Under the pieces are notes generated by a model. The model saw nothing but the letters and a program-made list of their open reading frames with translations, ran no database searches and was not told the DNA's origin. From Caulobacter sp. FWC2 (GTDB taxonomy: Bacteria > Pseudomonadota > Alphaproteobacteria > Caulobacterales > Caulobacteraceae): DNA of 64,000 nucleotides. Made by a program: the position numbers and the translations under genes. The stretch is taken from the NCBI RefSeq assembly GCF_002742625.1, contig NZ_PEBF01000001.1, positions 3,596,001 through 3,660,000 of the forward strand, in the 5' to 3' direction. This document shows positions 25,028 to 33,207 of the stretch, in pieces (within the stretch, counting starts at the first letter, position 1; the number at the start of each line of letters is the position of its first letter).

Positions 25028-25867
25028 ATGCACGCCCAAGTCCTCGACGCCCCGAAAGCCGCCGCCGACCATCCCGAGCGGCAGTATCTGGCCCTGCTCG
25101 CCGACATCCTCGAGAACGGCGTCCAGCGCGGCGACCGTACGGGCACCGGCACGCTGGGCGTCTTCGGTCGGCAGATCCGGTTCGATCTGGCCAAGGGCTT
25201 CCCGGTCCTGACCACCAAGAAGCTGCACCTGCGCTCGATCTTCATCGAGCTGCTGTGGTTCCTGAAAGGCGACACCAACATCGCCTATCTCAAGGATAAC
25301 GGCGTGCGCATCTGGGACGAGTGGGCCGACGAGAACGGCGACCTCGGCCCGGTCTATGGCAAGCAGTGGCGCTCGTGGGCCACGCCGAACGGCCAGTCGA
25401 TCGACCAGATCGCCAACCTCGTCGAGAACCTGAAGACCAATCCCAACAGCCGCCGCCACATCGTGACGGCCTGGAACCCGGCCGATGTCGACGACATGGC
25501 TCTGCCGCCCTGCCACTGCCTGTTCCAGTTCTTCGTGGCGGATGGAAAGCTGAGCTGCCAGCTCTACCAGCGCAGCGCCGACGTCTTCCTGGGCGTGCCG
25601 TTCAACATCGCCAGCTACGCCCTTCTGACCCTGATGGTCGCCAAGGTCGTGGGCCTGGAGCCCGGCGAGTTCGTCCACACCTTTGGCGACGCTCACCTCT
25701 ATCTGAATCACCTGGACCAGGCCCGCGAGCAGCTGACTCGTGAGCCGTTCGACTTCCCGACGCTGAAGATCGCCGACAAGCGCGACCTGTTCGCCTTCGC
25801 GTACGAAGACTTCACCCTGGAAGGCTACCAGGCCCACCCGCACATCAAGGCCGAGGTCTCGGTTTGA
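25028..25867 (+). CDS. thyA: thymidylate synthase
   Basis: This makes dTMP from dUMP with methylene-tetrahydrofolate, releasing dihydrofolate, which the next gene's product recycles. It has 279 residues from ATG 25028. Motifs include [29 protein letters not shown] near residue 38, [10 protein letters not shown], the catalytic cysteine in [13 protein letters not shown], and [20 protein letters not shown]. The C-terminus IKAEVSV is the closing segment of the family. The stop overlaps the folA start (TTGA). Confidence 0.97.
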   Translation: MHAQVLDAPKAAADHPERQYLALLADILENGVQRGDRTGTGTLGVFGRQIRFDLAKGFPVLTTKKLHLRSIFIELLWFLKGDTNIAYLKDNGVRIWDEWADENGDLGPVYGKQWRSWATPNGQSIDQIANLVENLKTNPNSRRHIVTAWNPADVDDMALPPCHCLFQFFVADGKLSCQLYQRSADVFLGVPFNIASYALLTLMVAKVVGLEPGEFVHTFGDAHLYLNHLDQAREQLTREPFDFPTLKIADKRDLFAFAYEDFTLEGYQAHPHIKAEVSV

Positions 25868-26373
25868 TCCCCCTCGCCATCGTCGTCGCCCGCGCGGCCA
25901 ACGGCGTGATCGGTCGCGACGGCGACCTGCCCTGGCGGTTGAAGTCGGACCTGGCCCTGTTCAAGGCCAACACCCTGGGCAAGCCGATCCTCATGGGGCG
26001 CAAGACCTGGGACAGCCTGCCCCGCAAGCCCCTCCCCGGCCGCATGAACGTCGTGCTGTCGCGCGACGGATCGTTCGAGCCCGAGCAGGCCGTCGTCTGT
26101 GAAAGCTTCATGGAAGCCGTGCAGATGGCGCGCGAGCAGGCTGAAGACGACGGCGCGGCGGAGGTCTGCGTGATCGGCGGACGCAGCCTGTTCGAGGCCG
26201 CCCTGCCCAAGGCAAAGCGCCTTTACCTCACCGACGTCGCCGCCGAGGTCGAGGGCGACGTCCATTTCCCCGATTTCGACGAAAGCGCCTGGACCGAGGT
26301 CCGCCGCGAGGAATACCCGGCCGGCGAAGGCGACGACCACGCCTTCGTGTTCCGGGTGCTTGAGCGGCGCTAG
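25864..26373 (+). CDS. folA: dihydrofolate reductase
   Basis: This encodes 169 residues from TTG 25864, overlapping the thyA stop by 4 bases, so translation is probably coupled. DHFR motifs are in order: [29 protein letters not shown], the NADPH-binding [22 protein letters not shown], and [23 protein letters not shown]. The enzyme regenerates tetrahydrofolate from the ThyA product. The thyA-folA order is common in bacteria. The stop codon overlaps that of the convergent lipoprotein gene. Confidence 0.95.
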   Translation: MIPLAIVVARAANGVIGRDGDLPWRLKSDLALFKANTLGKPILMGRKTWDSLPRKPLPGRMNVVLSRDGSFEPEQAVVCESFMEAVQMAREQAEDDGAAEVCVIGGRSLFEAALPKAKRLYLTDVAAEVEGDVHFPDFDESAWTEVRREEYPAGEGDDHAFVFRVLERR

Positions 26374-26816
26374 TTCGCGCTGCCCACCGGCAGTGGCTTG
26401 GGCTTCTTCTCCAGATCGGCCAGCTTGCGCGTCTTCAGGTGCTTGCCCGTGCAGGCCTGGAATACGATCTCGACCTCGCCGCCTTTGTGGAGTTCTGGCA
26501 TGGCGAACTTGGCCGGGCCGATCCGTTGAGCGGTGATCACGGTATTGCCCTTGTCGGTCTTGCTCCAGGCCAGCCGCACATGGATTCCGGTGTCGCCGAA
26601 CCGCTTCTGAAGATCGCGATCGAAGGTCTTGTGGATCGCTTCGTCGACCACCGGGCGCCAGGCCTGGGTCTTCATCGGCGGGCAGCTCGCACGGGTCGGC
26701 ATCGCCGAGGGCTTCCACGATCCCAGCAGAGGCAGCTTGGTCCCACACCCCGCCAGCAGCAGCCCGACCGCCCCGACCGCCCCGACCGCCCCGACCGCCA
26801 TCACAGATGCGCGCAT
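26370..26816 (-). CDS. predicted lipoprotein with repeat-built signal peptide
   Basis: This encodes 148 residues from ATG 26816, or slightly longer from ATG 26840. The signal sequence contains four AVG units, encoded by four exact copies of a 9-base repeat (26763-26798), and ends in a lipobox LLAGC. The mature part has about 125 residues, with a conserved-looking VDEAIHKTFDRDLQKRFGDTGI segment and a VEIVFQACTGKHLKTRKL strand. I recognise no family. It is convergent with folA and divergent from the SMP-30 gene. Confidence 0.65.
   Translation of the reverse strand: MRASVMAVGAVGAVGAVGLLLAGCGTKLPLLGSWKPSAMPTRASCPPMKTQAWRPVVDEAIHKTFDRDLQKRFGDTGIHVRLAWSKTDKGNTVITAQRIGPAKFAMPELHKGGEVEIVFQACTGKHLKTRKLADLEKKPKPLPVGSAN
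26763..26798. repeat. 9-bp tandem repeat (4 copies) in a lipoprotein signal peptide
   Basis: CCCGACCGC occurs four times without change. In the minus-strand gene each copy adds Ala-Val-Gly to the hydrophobic core of the signal peptide, so changes in copy number keep the frame but alter the length of the segment. Confidence 0.85.
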
Positions 26817-27011
26817 ACCCAGAATCCCTTGTCCGTACATAGTCCCCACGCTCACCGCGAACCATGGCGCGCGCAAGGCCTCAGTCCTCGGTGAGGTCGT
26901 CGGCGCGCGCCGCCTCCCCTGCCAGCGCTGCCTCAACGGCGCCCTCGCCAGGTTCAAACGGACGTTTATAGTCGTCGCCAGCGCTCATCAGAGGCGCATA
27001 GGGAGACGTCG

Positions 27012-27923
27012 ATGGACATCCAGCTGGTCGCCGAAGGTCTGCAATTCCCCGAAGGTCCCGTGGCCATGGCCGACGGCTCGGTGATCCTCACAGAGATCCA
27101 GGGCCAATGCCTGACCCGTATCTGGCCGGACGGTCGCAAGGAGACGGTGGCGCGGACGGGCGGCGGCCCCAATGGCGCGGCGATCGGACCGGACGGCGCG
27201 CTCTATGTCACCAACAACGGCGGCGCCTTCCAGTTCTTCGAGGCCAACGGGCTGAACATCCCCGGCCCTACCCCGCCGACCCACACCGGCGGTTCGATCC
27301 AGCGGATCGACATCGCCACGGGCGCCATCACCACGCTTTACACAGAATGCGACGGCAAGGCGCTGGTCGGCCCCAACGATCTCGTCTTCGACAAGCAGGG
27401 CGGCTTCTGGTTCACCGATCATGGCTGCTCGACGCCGGACGGCCGCAAGTACGGGGCGCTGTACTACGCCCTCCCCGATGGCTCGAAGATCACGCGCTGG
27501 CGCGACCACTTCGTCTCGCCCAACGGCGTGGGCCTCTCGCCCGACGAGAAGACGGTCTACATGGCCGACACCATGCTTGGCAGACTGTGGTCGTTCGAGG
27601 TGACCGCGCCGGGCGTGCTGGCTGACGCGCATCCGCTGATGCCAGGGTACGTGGTCTGCAACCTGCCAGGCTACCAGCTGCTGGACAGCCTGGCCGTCGA
27701 GGCCGGCGGCAAGGTCTGCGTGGCGACGATCATCAACGGCGGGATCACCGCCTTCGCCCCGGACGGCACGACCGAGCACTACGCCTTCCCAGACGTGATC
27801 GTGACCAACATCTGCTTCGGCGGCGCCGACATGTGCGACGCCTGGATCACTGCGTCAGGCACCGGCAAGCTCTACAAGGCTCGCTGGCCGCGCCCCGGCC
27901 TGAAGCTGAACTTCAACGCCTAA
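27012..27923 (+). CDS. SMP-30/gluconolactonase-family protein
   Basis: This encodes 303 residues from ATG 27012, with GGGAG upstream. It is a six-bladed propeller of the SMP-30 family, shown by LQFPEGPVAMADGSVILTEIQG near the start, GPNGAAIGPDGALYVTNNGG, GPNDLVFDKQGGFWFTDHG and SPNGVGLSPDEKTVYMADTMLGRLW, with the Glu, Asn and Asp positions that bind the divalent metal. Members hydrolyse sugar lactones, but the substrate here is not known. There is no signal peptide, so it is cytoplasmic. An SDR oxidoreductase follows, consistent with a small catabolic pair. Confidence 0.88.
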   Translation: MDIQLVAEGLQFPEGPVAMADGSVILTEIQGQCLTRIWPDGRKETVARTGGGPNGAAIGPDGALYVTNNGGAFQFFEANGLNIPGPTPPTHTGGSIQRIDIATGAITTLYTECDGKALVGPNDLVFDKQGGFWFTDHGCSTPDGRKYGALYYALPDGSKITRWRDHFVSPNGVGLSPDEKTVYMADTMLGRLWSFEVTAPGVLADAHPLMPGYVVCNLPGYQLLDSLAVEAGGKVCVATIINGGITAFAPDGTTEHYAFPDVIVTNICFGGADMCDAWITASGTGKLYKARWPRPGLKLNFNA

Positions 27924-28029
27924 GCGTCCAATCGGTGAACTGAAGTCACAAGTCCTGTGCCTGTCCACGGCGTAGTTTCGCGTCGTGGCGGGCCCATCTG
28001 TGGAACCGTCAAAGCAACGGAGCCCAGCG

Positions 28030-28821
28030 ATGGACCTCAAACTGAACGACAAGACCGCGCTGGTGACCGGCTCGACCGCCGGCATCGGCCTGGAGATCGC
28101 CCGCACCCTGGCCGTCGAAGGCGCCAAGGTGTTCGTGACCGGTCGCACCGAGGACAAGCTGGACGAGGCCTTGGCCAGCATCCGCGCCTCGGGCGGGAAC
28201 AAGGTCGAAGGTGTGCTGGCCGACGCGGCCACCGCCGACGGCGCCGCCGCCATCCTCAAGGCCGTCCCCTCGGTCGACATTCTCGTGAACAATCTCGGCA
28301 TCTACGAGATGAAGGCCTTCGCCGACATTCCGGACGAGGACTGGCTGCACCTGTTTGAAGTCAACGTGATGAGCGGCGTTCGCCTGTCGCGCGGGTATTT
28401 CCCCGGCATGCTGGAACGCGACTGGGGCCGGGTGATCTTCATCTCGTCCGAGTCGGGCCTCGCGATCCCGGGCGAGATGGTTCACTACGGCATGACTAAG
28501 AGCGCCCAGCTGGCGGTCGCGCGCGGCATGGCCCAACAGACAAAGGGCACCGGAGTTACGGTGAATTCCGTCCTGCCGGGTCCGACCCGCGCAGCCGGGA
28601 TCTTCGAGTTCCTGAAGAGCGTCTCAGCCAATCCGAACGGGACGGCCGCCGAGCACGAGGCCGAGTTCTTCGAGAAGCACCGCACCTCGTCGCTGCTGCA
28701 GCGAATGATCGAGCCGCAGGAGATCGCCAGCCTGGTCGCCTATGTCGCCAGCCCGCTGTCGGCTGCGACCAACGGCGCGTCGCTGAAGGCCGAGGGCGGC
28801 CTGGTGACCACCATCGCCTAG
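28030..28821 (+). CDS. short-chain dehydrogenase/reductase
   Basis: This encodes 263 residues from ATG 28030, with GGAG 7 bases upstream. The NAD(P)-binding motif TGSTAGIGLEIA, the structural VNNLGIYE motif, the catalytic serine in FISSESG and YGMTK are all present, giving an intact Ser-Tyr-Lys triad. The Gly-rich loop followed by FVTGRTEDKL suggests an NADP preference, with low certainty. The substrate is unknown. A hairpin lies just downstream. Confidence 0.88.
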   Translation: MDLKLNDKTALVTGSTAGIGLEIARTLAVEGAKVFVTGRTEDKLDEALASIRASGGNKVEGVLADAATADGAAAILKAVPSVDILVNNLGIYEMKAFADIPDEDWLHLFEVNVMSGVRLSRGYFPGMLERDWGRVIFISSESGLAIPGEMVHYGMTKSAQLAVARGMAQQTKGTGVTVNSVLPGPTRAAGIFEFLKSVSANPNGTAAEHEAEFFEKHRTSSLLQRMIEPQEIASLVAYVASPLSAATNGASLKAEGGLVTTIA

Positions 28822-28827
28822 ATAAAA

Positions 28828-28860
28828 GCGGAGGGGGAGCGTCAGCCCCCGCTCCCCCGC
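28828..28860 (-). terminator. terminator behind the 27-residue membrane microprotein
   Basis: On the minus strand a GCGGGGGAGCG arm, a short loop and CGCTCCCCC form a strong stem followed by TCCGCTTTTATC. It begins one base after the microprotein stop. The stem may also stop plus-strand transcription from the SDR gene, but there it lacks a T-run. Confidence 0.7.
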
Positions 28861-28944
28861 CTACTCCCGGAGGAACGCGCCGGCGACCAGCAAGGCCATG
28901 GCCAGCAAGGCGAGCAAGCCGGACAGATAGGGCAACCAAGTCAT
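28861..28944 (-). CDS. 27-residue single-pass membrane microprotein
   Basis: From ATG 28944, a frame of 27 codons encodes MTWLPYLSGLLALLAMALLV followed by AGAFLRE: almost one membrane helix with a charged end. GGGAGG lies 5 bases before the start, the best ribosome-binding site in this area, and an intrinsic terminator follows the stop at once. These two signals make real translation likely although the frame is too short for normal gene calling. It lies 89 bases after the old yellow enzyme gene on the same strand and may be the last gene of that transcript. Confidence 0.65.
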   Translation of the reverse strand: MTWLPYLSGLLALLAMALLVAGAFLRE

Positions 28945-29033
28945 CGACGCCTCCCTCTCGTGAGCAAGACGACGATGGTCCGGGGCCGGCCTCAGGCACA
29001 GCCCCGGAACAGGGGGTGTCGGCTATCCGACGC

Positions 29034-30125
29034 CTAGTAGAGCGTGCCCAGGGCCTCGCGCTCGAAGTTCTGCAGCTCGTCGTTGCGGCCGTCGCGGATC
29101 TTCACGACCCATTCCGGATCCTGCAGCAGGGCGCGGCCGATGCCGACGAGGTCGAACTCGTCACGCTCCAGGCGCTCCAGCAGGCCATCTATGGAAGCGG
29201 GCTGGCTGCCCTCTCCGCCGAACGCGGCGATGAACTCGCCCGACAGGCCCACCGAGCCGACTGTGATGGTCGGCGCGCCGGTCAGCTTCTTGGCCCAACC
29301 GGCGAAGTTCAGGTCGGATCCCTCGAACTCCGGCTCCCAGAAGCGACGTTGCGAGCAGTGGAAGATGTCGGCCCCGGCGTCGGCCAGCGGCTGCAGCCAG
29401 GCTTCCAGCAACTGCGGCGTCTCGGCGTTCTTGACCGCATAGTCCTGCTGCTTCCACTGCGACAGGCGGATGATGACCGGATAGTCGGGACCCACGGCCG
29501 CGCGGACGGCCTTCAAGATTTCTGCGGCGAACCGGCTGCGGTCGGCGATGGTCGCGCCACCGAACAGGTCGTCGCGAACATTGGTGCCGTTCCAGAAGAA
29601 CTGGTCGATCAGGTAGCCGTGCGCGCCATGCAGCTCGATGGCGTCGAAGCCCAGGCGCTTGGCGTCGGCGGCGGCCGTGGCGAAGGCGGCGATGGTGTCG
29701 GCGACCTCGGCGTCGGTCATCGGCTCGGTGAAGGGATTGCCGCCAGCCTTGGACAGGCCCGAGGGGCTGTCGATCTTGCCAAGCACGTCCTTGCCGCGCG
29801 CGGCGCCCACGTGCCACAGCTGCGGGGCGATCAGGCCGCCAGCGGCGTGGACCTCGTCGACCACTTTCTTCCAGGCGGCCAGCTCGGCGTCGCCGTGAAA
29901 GCGCGGCACATTGGCGTCGTTCAACGAGGCCGGACGGGCCACGCCCGTGCCCTCGGTGATGATCAGGCCGACCAGCCCTTCCGCCCGACGACGGTAATAG
30001 GCGGCGACGTCGTCGGTGGCCACGCCGCCGGGCGAGAACGACCGCGTCATCGGCGCCATGACGGTCCGGTTGGGCAGCTTCAGCGACTTGAATTCGAACG
30101 GCTTGAACAGGGCGTCGAGCGACAT
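29034..30125 (-). CDS. old yellow enzyme-type NADH:flavin oxidoreductase
   Basis: This encodes 363 residues from ATG 30125; the frame is open further upstream, but this start fits the family. It is an FMN-dependent ene-reductase, shown by LPNRTVMAPMTRSFSPGGVAT near residue 20, LIITEGTGVA, APQLWHVGAARG, FDAIELHGAHGYLIDQFFW and GVGRALLQDP-like residues in VGIGRALLQDPEWV. Such enzymes reduce activated C=C bonds or nitro groups. It lies downstream of the acyl-CoA dehydrogenase and just after a 28-base palindrome that could bind a regulator. Confidence 0.92.
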   Translation of the reverse strand: MSLDALFKPFEFKSLKLPNRTVMAPMTRSFSPGGVATDDVAAYYRRRAEGLVGLIITEGTGVARPASLNDANVPRFHGDAELAAWKKVVDEVHAAGGLIAPQLWHVGAARGKDVLGKIDSPSGLSKAGGNPFTEPMTDAEVADTIAAFATAAADAKRLGFDAIELHGAHGYLIDQFFWNGTNVRDDLFGGATIADRSRFAAEILKAVRAAVGPDYPVIIRLSQWKQQDYAVKNAETPQLLEAWLQPLADAGADIFHCSQRRFWEPEFEGSDLNFAGWAKKLTGAPTITVGSVGLSGEFIAAFGGEGSQPASIDGLLERLERDEFDLVGIGRALLQDPEWVVKIRDGRNDELQNFEREALGTLY

Positions 30126-30153
30126 GGGGGCTTCCGAAACAGGAGTTGTTGCG

Positions 30154-30181
30154 GGCGATCCAAACACACGTTTGGATCGCC
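30154..30181. promoter_or_regulatory. 28-bp perfect palindrome before the old yellow enzyme gene
   Basis: GGCGATCCAAAC (30154-30165), ACAC and GTTTGGATCGCC (30170-30181) form perfect 12-base arms. The palindrome lies 28 bases upstream of the start and 25 bases past the acyl-CoA dehydrogenase stop. There is no T-run, so it suits an operator for a dimeric repressor such as a TetR-type protein better than a terminator. Confidence 0.55.
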
Positions 30182-30205
30182 GCGCCATCCAGAAAAACTG
30201 AGGCC

Positions 30206-31417
30206 CTAAAGCCCCAGCACCATCTTGGCCATGATGTTGCGCTGGATCTCGTTGGACCCCGCGTAGATCGAAGCCTTGCGGTAGTTGAAATAGGCCGGCG
30301 CTGCGGGGGCCGCGTAGTCCGGACCGGCGCGCAGCTCGTTGCTCTTGGACCAGGGGTCCTCGACGAACGGCGCGGCATAGGTCCCCACCGCTTCCAGGGT
30401 CAGCTCGGTGATCGCCTGTTGGTACTCCGAGCCGACGCATTTCAACATCGACGAGGCCGGGCCGATCGCCTTGCCGGCGGTGCGGCCGGAGAAGATCCGC
30501 AGCTCGGTGGCGTTCAGCGCCTCGACCTGGATCTCCAGATTGGTGATCTTGCCCCGGAAGTCGGCGTCGTCGATCAGCCTTCCGCCGTCGTCGGCCAGCT
30601 CCATCGCGGCGATCCGCTTGACCTTCTTGAGCATGTTCATCAGGCCCGGCGCATAGGCGTTGCCGCGCTCGAACTCGAGCAGGTACTTGGCGTAGGTCCA
30701 GCCCTTGTTCTCCTCGCCGATGCGGTTGGCGACCGGCACGCGGACATTGTCGAAGAAGACCTGATTGATCTCCTGCTCACTGGCCGGCGGGCCGTCCAGC
30801 GTCGGCAGCGGCTTGATCTGGATACCGGGGGTGTCCATCCGCAGCAGCAGGAACGAGATGCCCTCCTGCGGCTTGCCCGCGTTCGAGGTGCGGACCAGGC
30901 AGAACATCCAGTCGGCCCACTGGGCGTGGGTGGTCCAGATCTTTGAGCCGTTCAGGACGTAGTCGTCGCCATCGCGCTCGGCCTTCATCTGAAGGGAGGC
31001 CAGGTCCGAGCCCGAACCGGGCTCAGAATAGCCCTGGCACCACCAGATGTCGGACTTCAGGATCGGCGGCAGGTGCTGGGCCTTCTGCTCAGGCGTGCCG
31101 AACGCCATGATCACCGGCGCGACCATCTTCAGCCCCATCGGCGAGGAGGTCGGCACGCCAGCCAGGCTCATCTCCATGTTGAAGATGTAGCGCTGCGAGG
31201 TCGTGAAGCCCGCCCCGCCCAGCTCGACCGGCCAGTCCGGCGCGGCCCAGCCGCGTTCGGCCAGCTTCTTCTGCCAGGCCACCTGCCCGGCCTTGTCGAG
31301 ATAGCCGTTCTTGGATTGGCTGAACTGCTTCCTCAGGCCGTCGTCATAGGCGGTCGCGATCCAGTCGCGGACCTCCTGCTGGAAGGCCAGGTCCTCGGGC
31401 GAGAAGGCCAGATCCAT
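30206..31417 (-). CDS. acyl-CoA dehydrogenase
   Basis: This encodes 403 residues from ATG 31417. It is an FAD enzyme of acyl-CoA oxidation. Family blocks include WCQGYSEPGSGSDLASLQMKAERDGDDYVLNGSKIWTTHA (the substrate/FAD loop) around residue 120, NVRVPVANRIGEENKGWTYAKYLLEFERG, and the C-terminal YFNYRKASIYAGSNEIQRNIMAKMVLGL with the terminal IQRNI signature. The chain-length preference is unknown. It lies 7 bases after the ABM gene, as an operon. Confidence 0.93.
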   Translation of the reverse strand: MDLAFSPEDLAFQQEVRDWIATAYDDGLRKQFSQSKNGYLDKAGQVAWQKKLAERGWAAPDWPVELGGAGFTTSQRYIFNMEMSLAGVPTSSPMGLKMVAPVIMAFGTPEQKAQHLPPILKSDIWWCQGYSEPGSGSDLASLQMKAERDGDDYVLNGSKIWTTHAQWADWMFCLVRTSNAGKPQEGISFLLLRMDTPGIQIKPLPTLDGPPASEQEINQVFFDNVRVPVANRIGEENKGWTYAKYLLEFERGNAYAPGLMNMLKKVKRIAAMELADDGGRLIDDADFRGKITNLEIQVEALNATELRIFSGRTAGKAIGPASSMLKCVGSEYQQAITELTLEAVGTYAAPFVEDPWSKSNELRAGPDYAAPAAPAYFNYRKASIYAGSNEIQRNIMAKMVLGL

Positions 31418-31424
31418 GGTCTGC

Positions 31425-31715
31425 CTACTCCACCGCGTCGAGATATTCGATCTCGGGACGACCGGCCATGAACGGCCCCATCGCTCCGCCGGCGGCCTTG
31501 AAATAGTCGGTGCCGCCATGGTGCTTCAGCGCGTCCTCGGAGGCATAGAGCTCCAGCACCTTATAGGTCCCTGCCTCGGTCTTGGACCGGGTCAGCTGGT
31601 AGACGAGACAGCCTGGCTCGTTGGCCTTGACCTTGTTCTGCAGGTCCAGGAACACCTTCTCGAAATCCGAAGCCTTGTCCGGCTGGACCTTCAGAACCGC
31701 GACGACGCCAATCAT
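31425..31715 (-). CDS. antibiotic biosynthesis monooxygenase (ABM) domain protein
   Basis: This encodes 96 residues from ATG 31715, with GGGAGG 5 bases upstream. It is a single ferredoxin-like ABM domain: VVAVLKVQPDKASDFEKVFLDLQNKVKANEPGCLVYQLTRSKTEAGTYKVLELYASEDAL and a late HHGGTDYFKAA. Members include cofactor-free monooxygenases and small dimeric proteins of unknown role. It is the first gene of an ABM, acyl-CoA dehydrogenase, old yellow enzyme series, which suggests breakdown of an unsaturated or aromatic acid, though the substrate is not evident. Confidence 0.85.
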   Translation of the reverse strand: MIGVVAVLKVQPDKASDFEKVFLDLQNKVKANEPGCLVYQLTRSKTEAGTYKVLELYASEDALKHHGGTDYFKAAGGAMGPFMAGRPEIEYLDAVE

Positions 31716-31817
31716 GCTTGCCTCCCAACATCTGTTTGAATGCAGGATGAAGGACGGGCGTGCGCGGAGCAAGGGGGACGTAGCGGTAATGCGGAATCGG
31801 TAGGACGGAGAGAGAGT

Positions 31818-32102
31818 TTAAGACCGCTCGTTCCAGCCATAGGCGACCCACGAATGGCCGCCGACATTGCGGGCTTCAATCAGGCTCGGATCCCCCGCTG
31901 GGGCCTTGGCGACCTTGCGGCCGCGGAAGGCGAAGGCGGCGAGGCCGAACAACGCGCTGCCCAGGAAGCCCACGGCGACCACCGTAGCGGCGAACACCAC
32001 CGCCAGAACCGCGCCGATCACCACCGCGACCGAGGTCGCCAGAGCCCCGGCCATCCAGGCCAGGCTATGTAGGGGCGAAGCTGCGGCGCCTTGGCGGGTC
32101 AT
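31818..32102 (-). CDS. small two-helix membrane protein
   Basis: This encodes 94 residues from ATG 32102, chosen because AGAGGA lies 6 bases upstream; ATG 32126 is in frame but has no such site. Two long hydrophobic stretches dominate (LAWMAGALATSVAVVIGAVLAVVF and AATVVAVGFLGSALFGLAAFAF), followed by a basic segment RGRKVAKAP and a polar tail ending SWVAYGWNERS. No family recognised. Cells may use it as a small inner-membrane protein of unknown role. Confidence 0.65.
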   Translation of the reverse strand: MTRQGAAASPLHSLAWMAGALATSVAVVIGAVLAVVFAATVVAVGFLGSALFGLAAFAFRGRKVAKAPAGDPSLIEARNVGGHSWVAYGWNERS

Positions 32103-32243
32103 ATTGATCCTCTCGTCCACGCTCATGATCAACTCAAGTTGGTTCACAAGCGCTGAACCGCAACAGAACACCCGCCGGATCCGGATGAAAAGCCTTTTTC
32201 CGGTCCTTACGGAGCGACGGATCGCCCCAACCGACACCCGACC

Positions 32244-32939
32244 TCAACCTGCGGCGGCCAGGCCCAGTTCCCTGCGCTCCTGCATCACCGTCGTGAAGGC
32301 TGCGTTGATGGCGGCGGCCTTGGCCTCGGCGACCTCGATGAACTCCGCCGGCAAGCCGCGCGCCCGCGCCCGGTCTGGGTGAGCGCTGGACAGGGCCAGC
32401 TTCCAGGCCTTGCGCACCGCGGCGTCGTCGGCATCGGCCGGCACTTCCAGGATGGCGTAGGGATCGTCCTTGCCCACGCCCAGGTGCGTGGCGCGCAGGC
32501 GCCGGAAGGACAGCGGCGACATGCCGAACAGGTCCGAGACCCGCTCCAGGTAGTCCAGCTCATCCTGGGTGACGACGCCGTCGGCCTTGGCGATGTGGAA
32601 CAGGCCGTCGACCACGTCCTCCAGCAGCTGCGGGCAGGTGCTGTAACGCTTGGCCAGGCGCTTGGCGTAGCTCTCAAAGCCGTGAGTCGTCTGGCGCGCC
32701 AGGTCATACAGGCGGTGGATGTTCTGCTCCGAGGCCGGATCCGGCTGGAACACCTCGGTGAAGGCTAGGAACTCACCACCGTCCGCGCGACCGTCGACCT
32801 TGGCCAGCTTGGCGCCCAAAGCGGTCACTGCGGTCGAGAACGCCGGGTCCTCGCCGGGCAGACCGCTCGGACATTCCGTGCAGTCGGCCAGGTCCAGGCG
32901 CCGGGCGGCGATGCTCGCGATGTTGCGCCAAAAAGTCAT
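32244..32939 (-). CDS. DjlA-like TerB + J-domain protein
   Basis: This encodes 231 residues. The N-terminus carries two CxxC-like cysteines (DCTEC). A TerB-like helical domain spans about 50-155 (LLEDVVDGLFHIAKADGVVTQDELDYLERVSDLFGM). A C-terminal J-domain spans about 165-231, with DPYAILEVPADADDAAVRKAWKLALSSAHPDR containing the HPD motif needed to stimulate DnaK. The architecture matches DjlA-type co-chaperones, but the N-terminal membrane anchor of DjlA is not obvious here. Confidence 0.85.
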   Translation of the reverse strand: MTFWRNIASIAARRLDLADCTECPSGLPGEDPAFSTAVTALGAKLAKVDGRADGGEFLAFTEVFQPDPASEQNIHRLYDLARQTTHGFESYAKRLAKRYSTCPQLLEDVVDGLFHIAKADGVVTQDELDYLERVSDLFGMSPLSFRRLRATHLGVGKDDPYAILEVPADADDAAVRKAWKLALSSAHPDRARARGLPAEFIEVAEAKAAAINAAFTTVMQERRELGLAAAG

Positions 32940-33207
32940 GAAGCGCCTCGAAACCAGCGACGGACGTTAGAAATACGCGCGACGGGCCGATACGGATCAC
33001 CCCGTCGGATCGCTTCTAGCACAATGAGAATGATCGTTCACATGACTTTAGTGCAATGCGGCAAAACGGCCATATCGTGCGACGAGGGAGCCGATTGACG
33101 CTTCGCTCGTTATGGCGACGCTTGATCGAAAGCGCCACGCAACGGTCCCAATCGGGATCGAAATGCTCTAGTCAGACTCGACAATTGTAAAAAGGACATC
33201 CGCCCAC

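Noticed and set aside
33021..33045. A Fur-box-like stretch (GAGAATGATCGTTCAC).
   Set aside because: Only about two-thirds match to the consensus, poor symmetry, and no iron-related gene beside it.
33161..33180. A half-copy of the double-hairpin repeat (ATGCTCTAGTCAGACTC).
   Set aside because: Only one arm-like segment is present with no partner, so it is too short to call.
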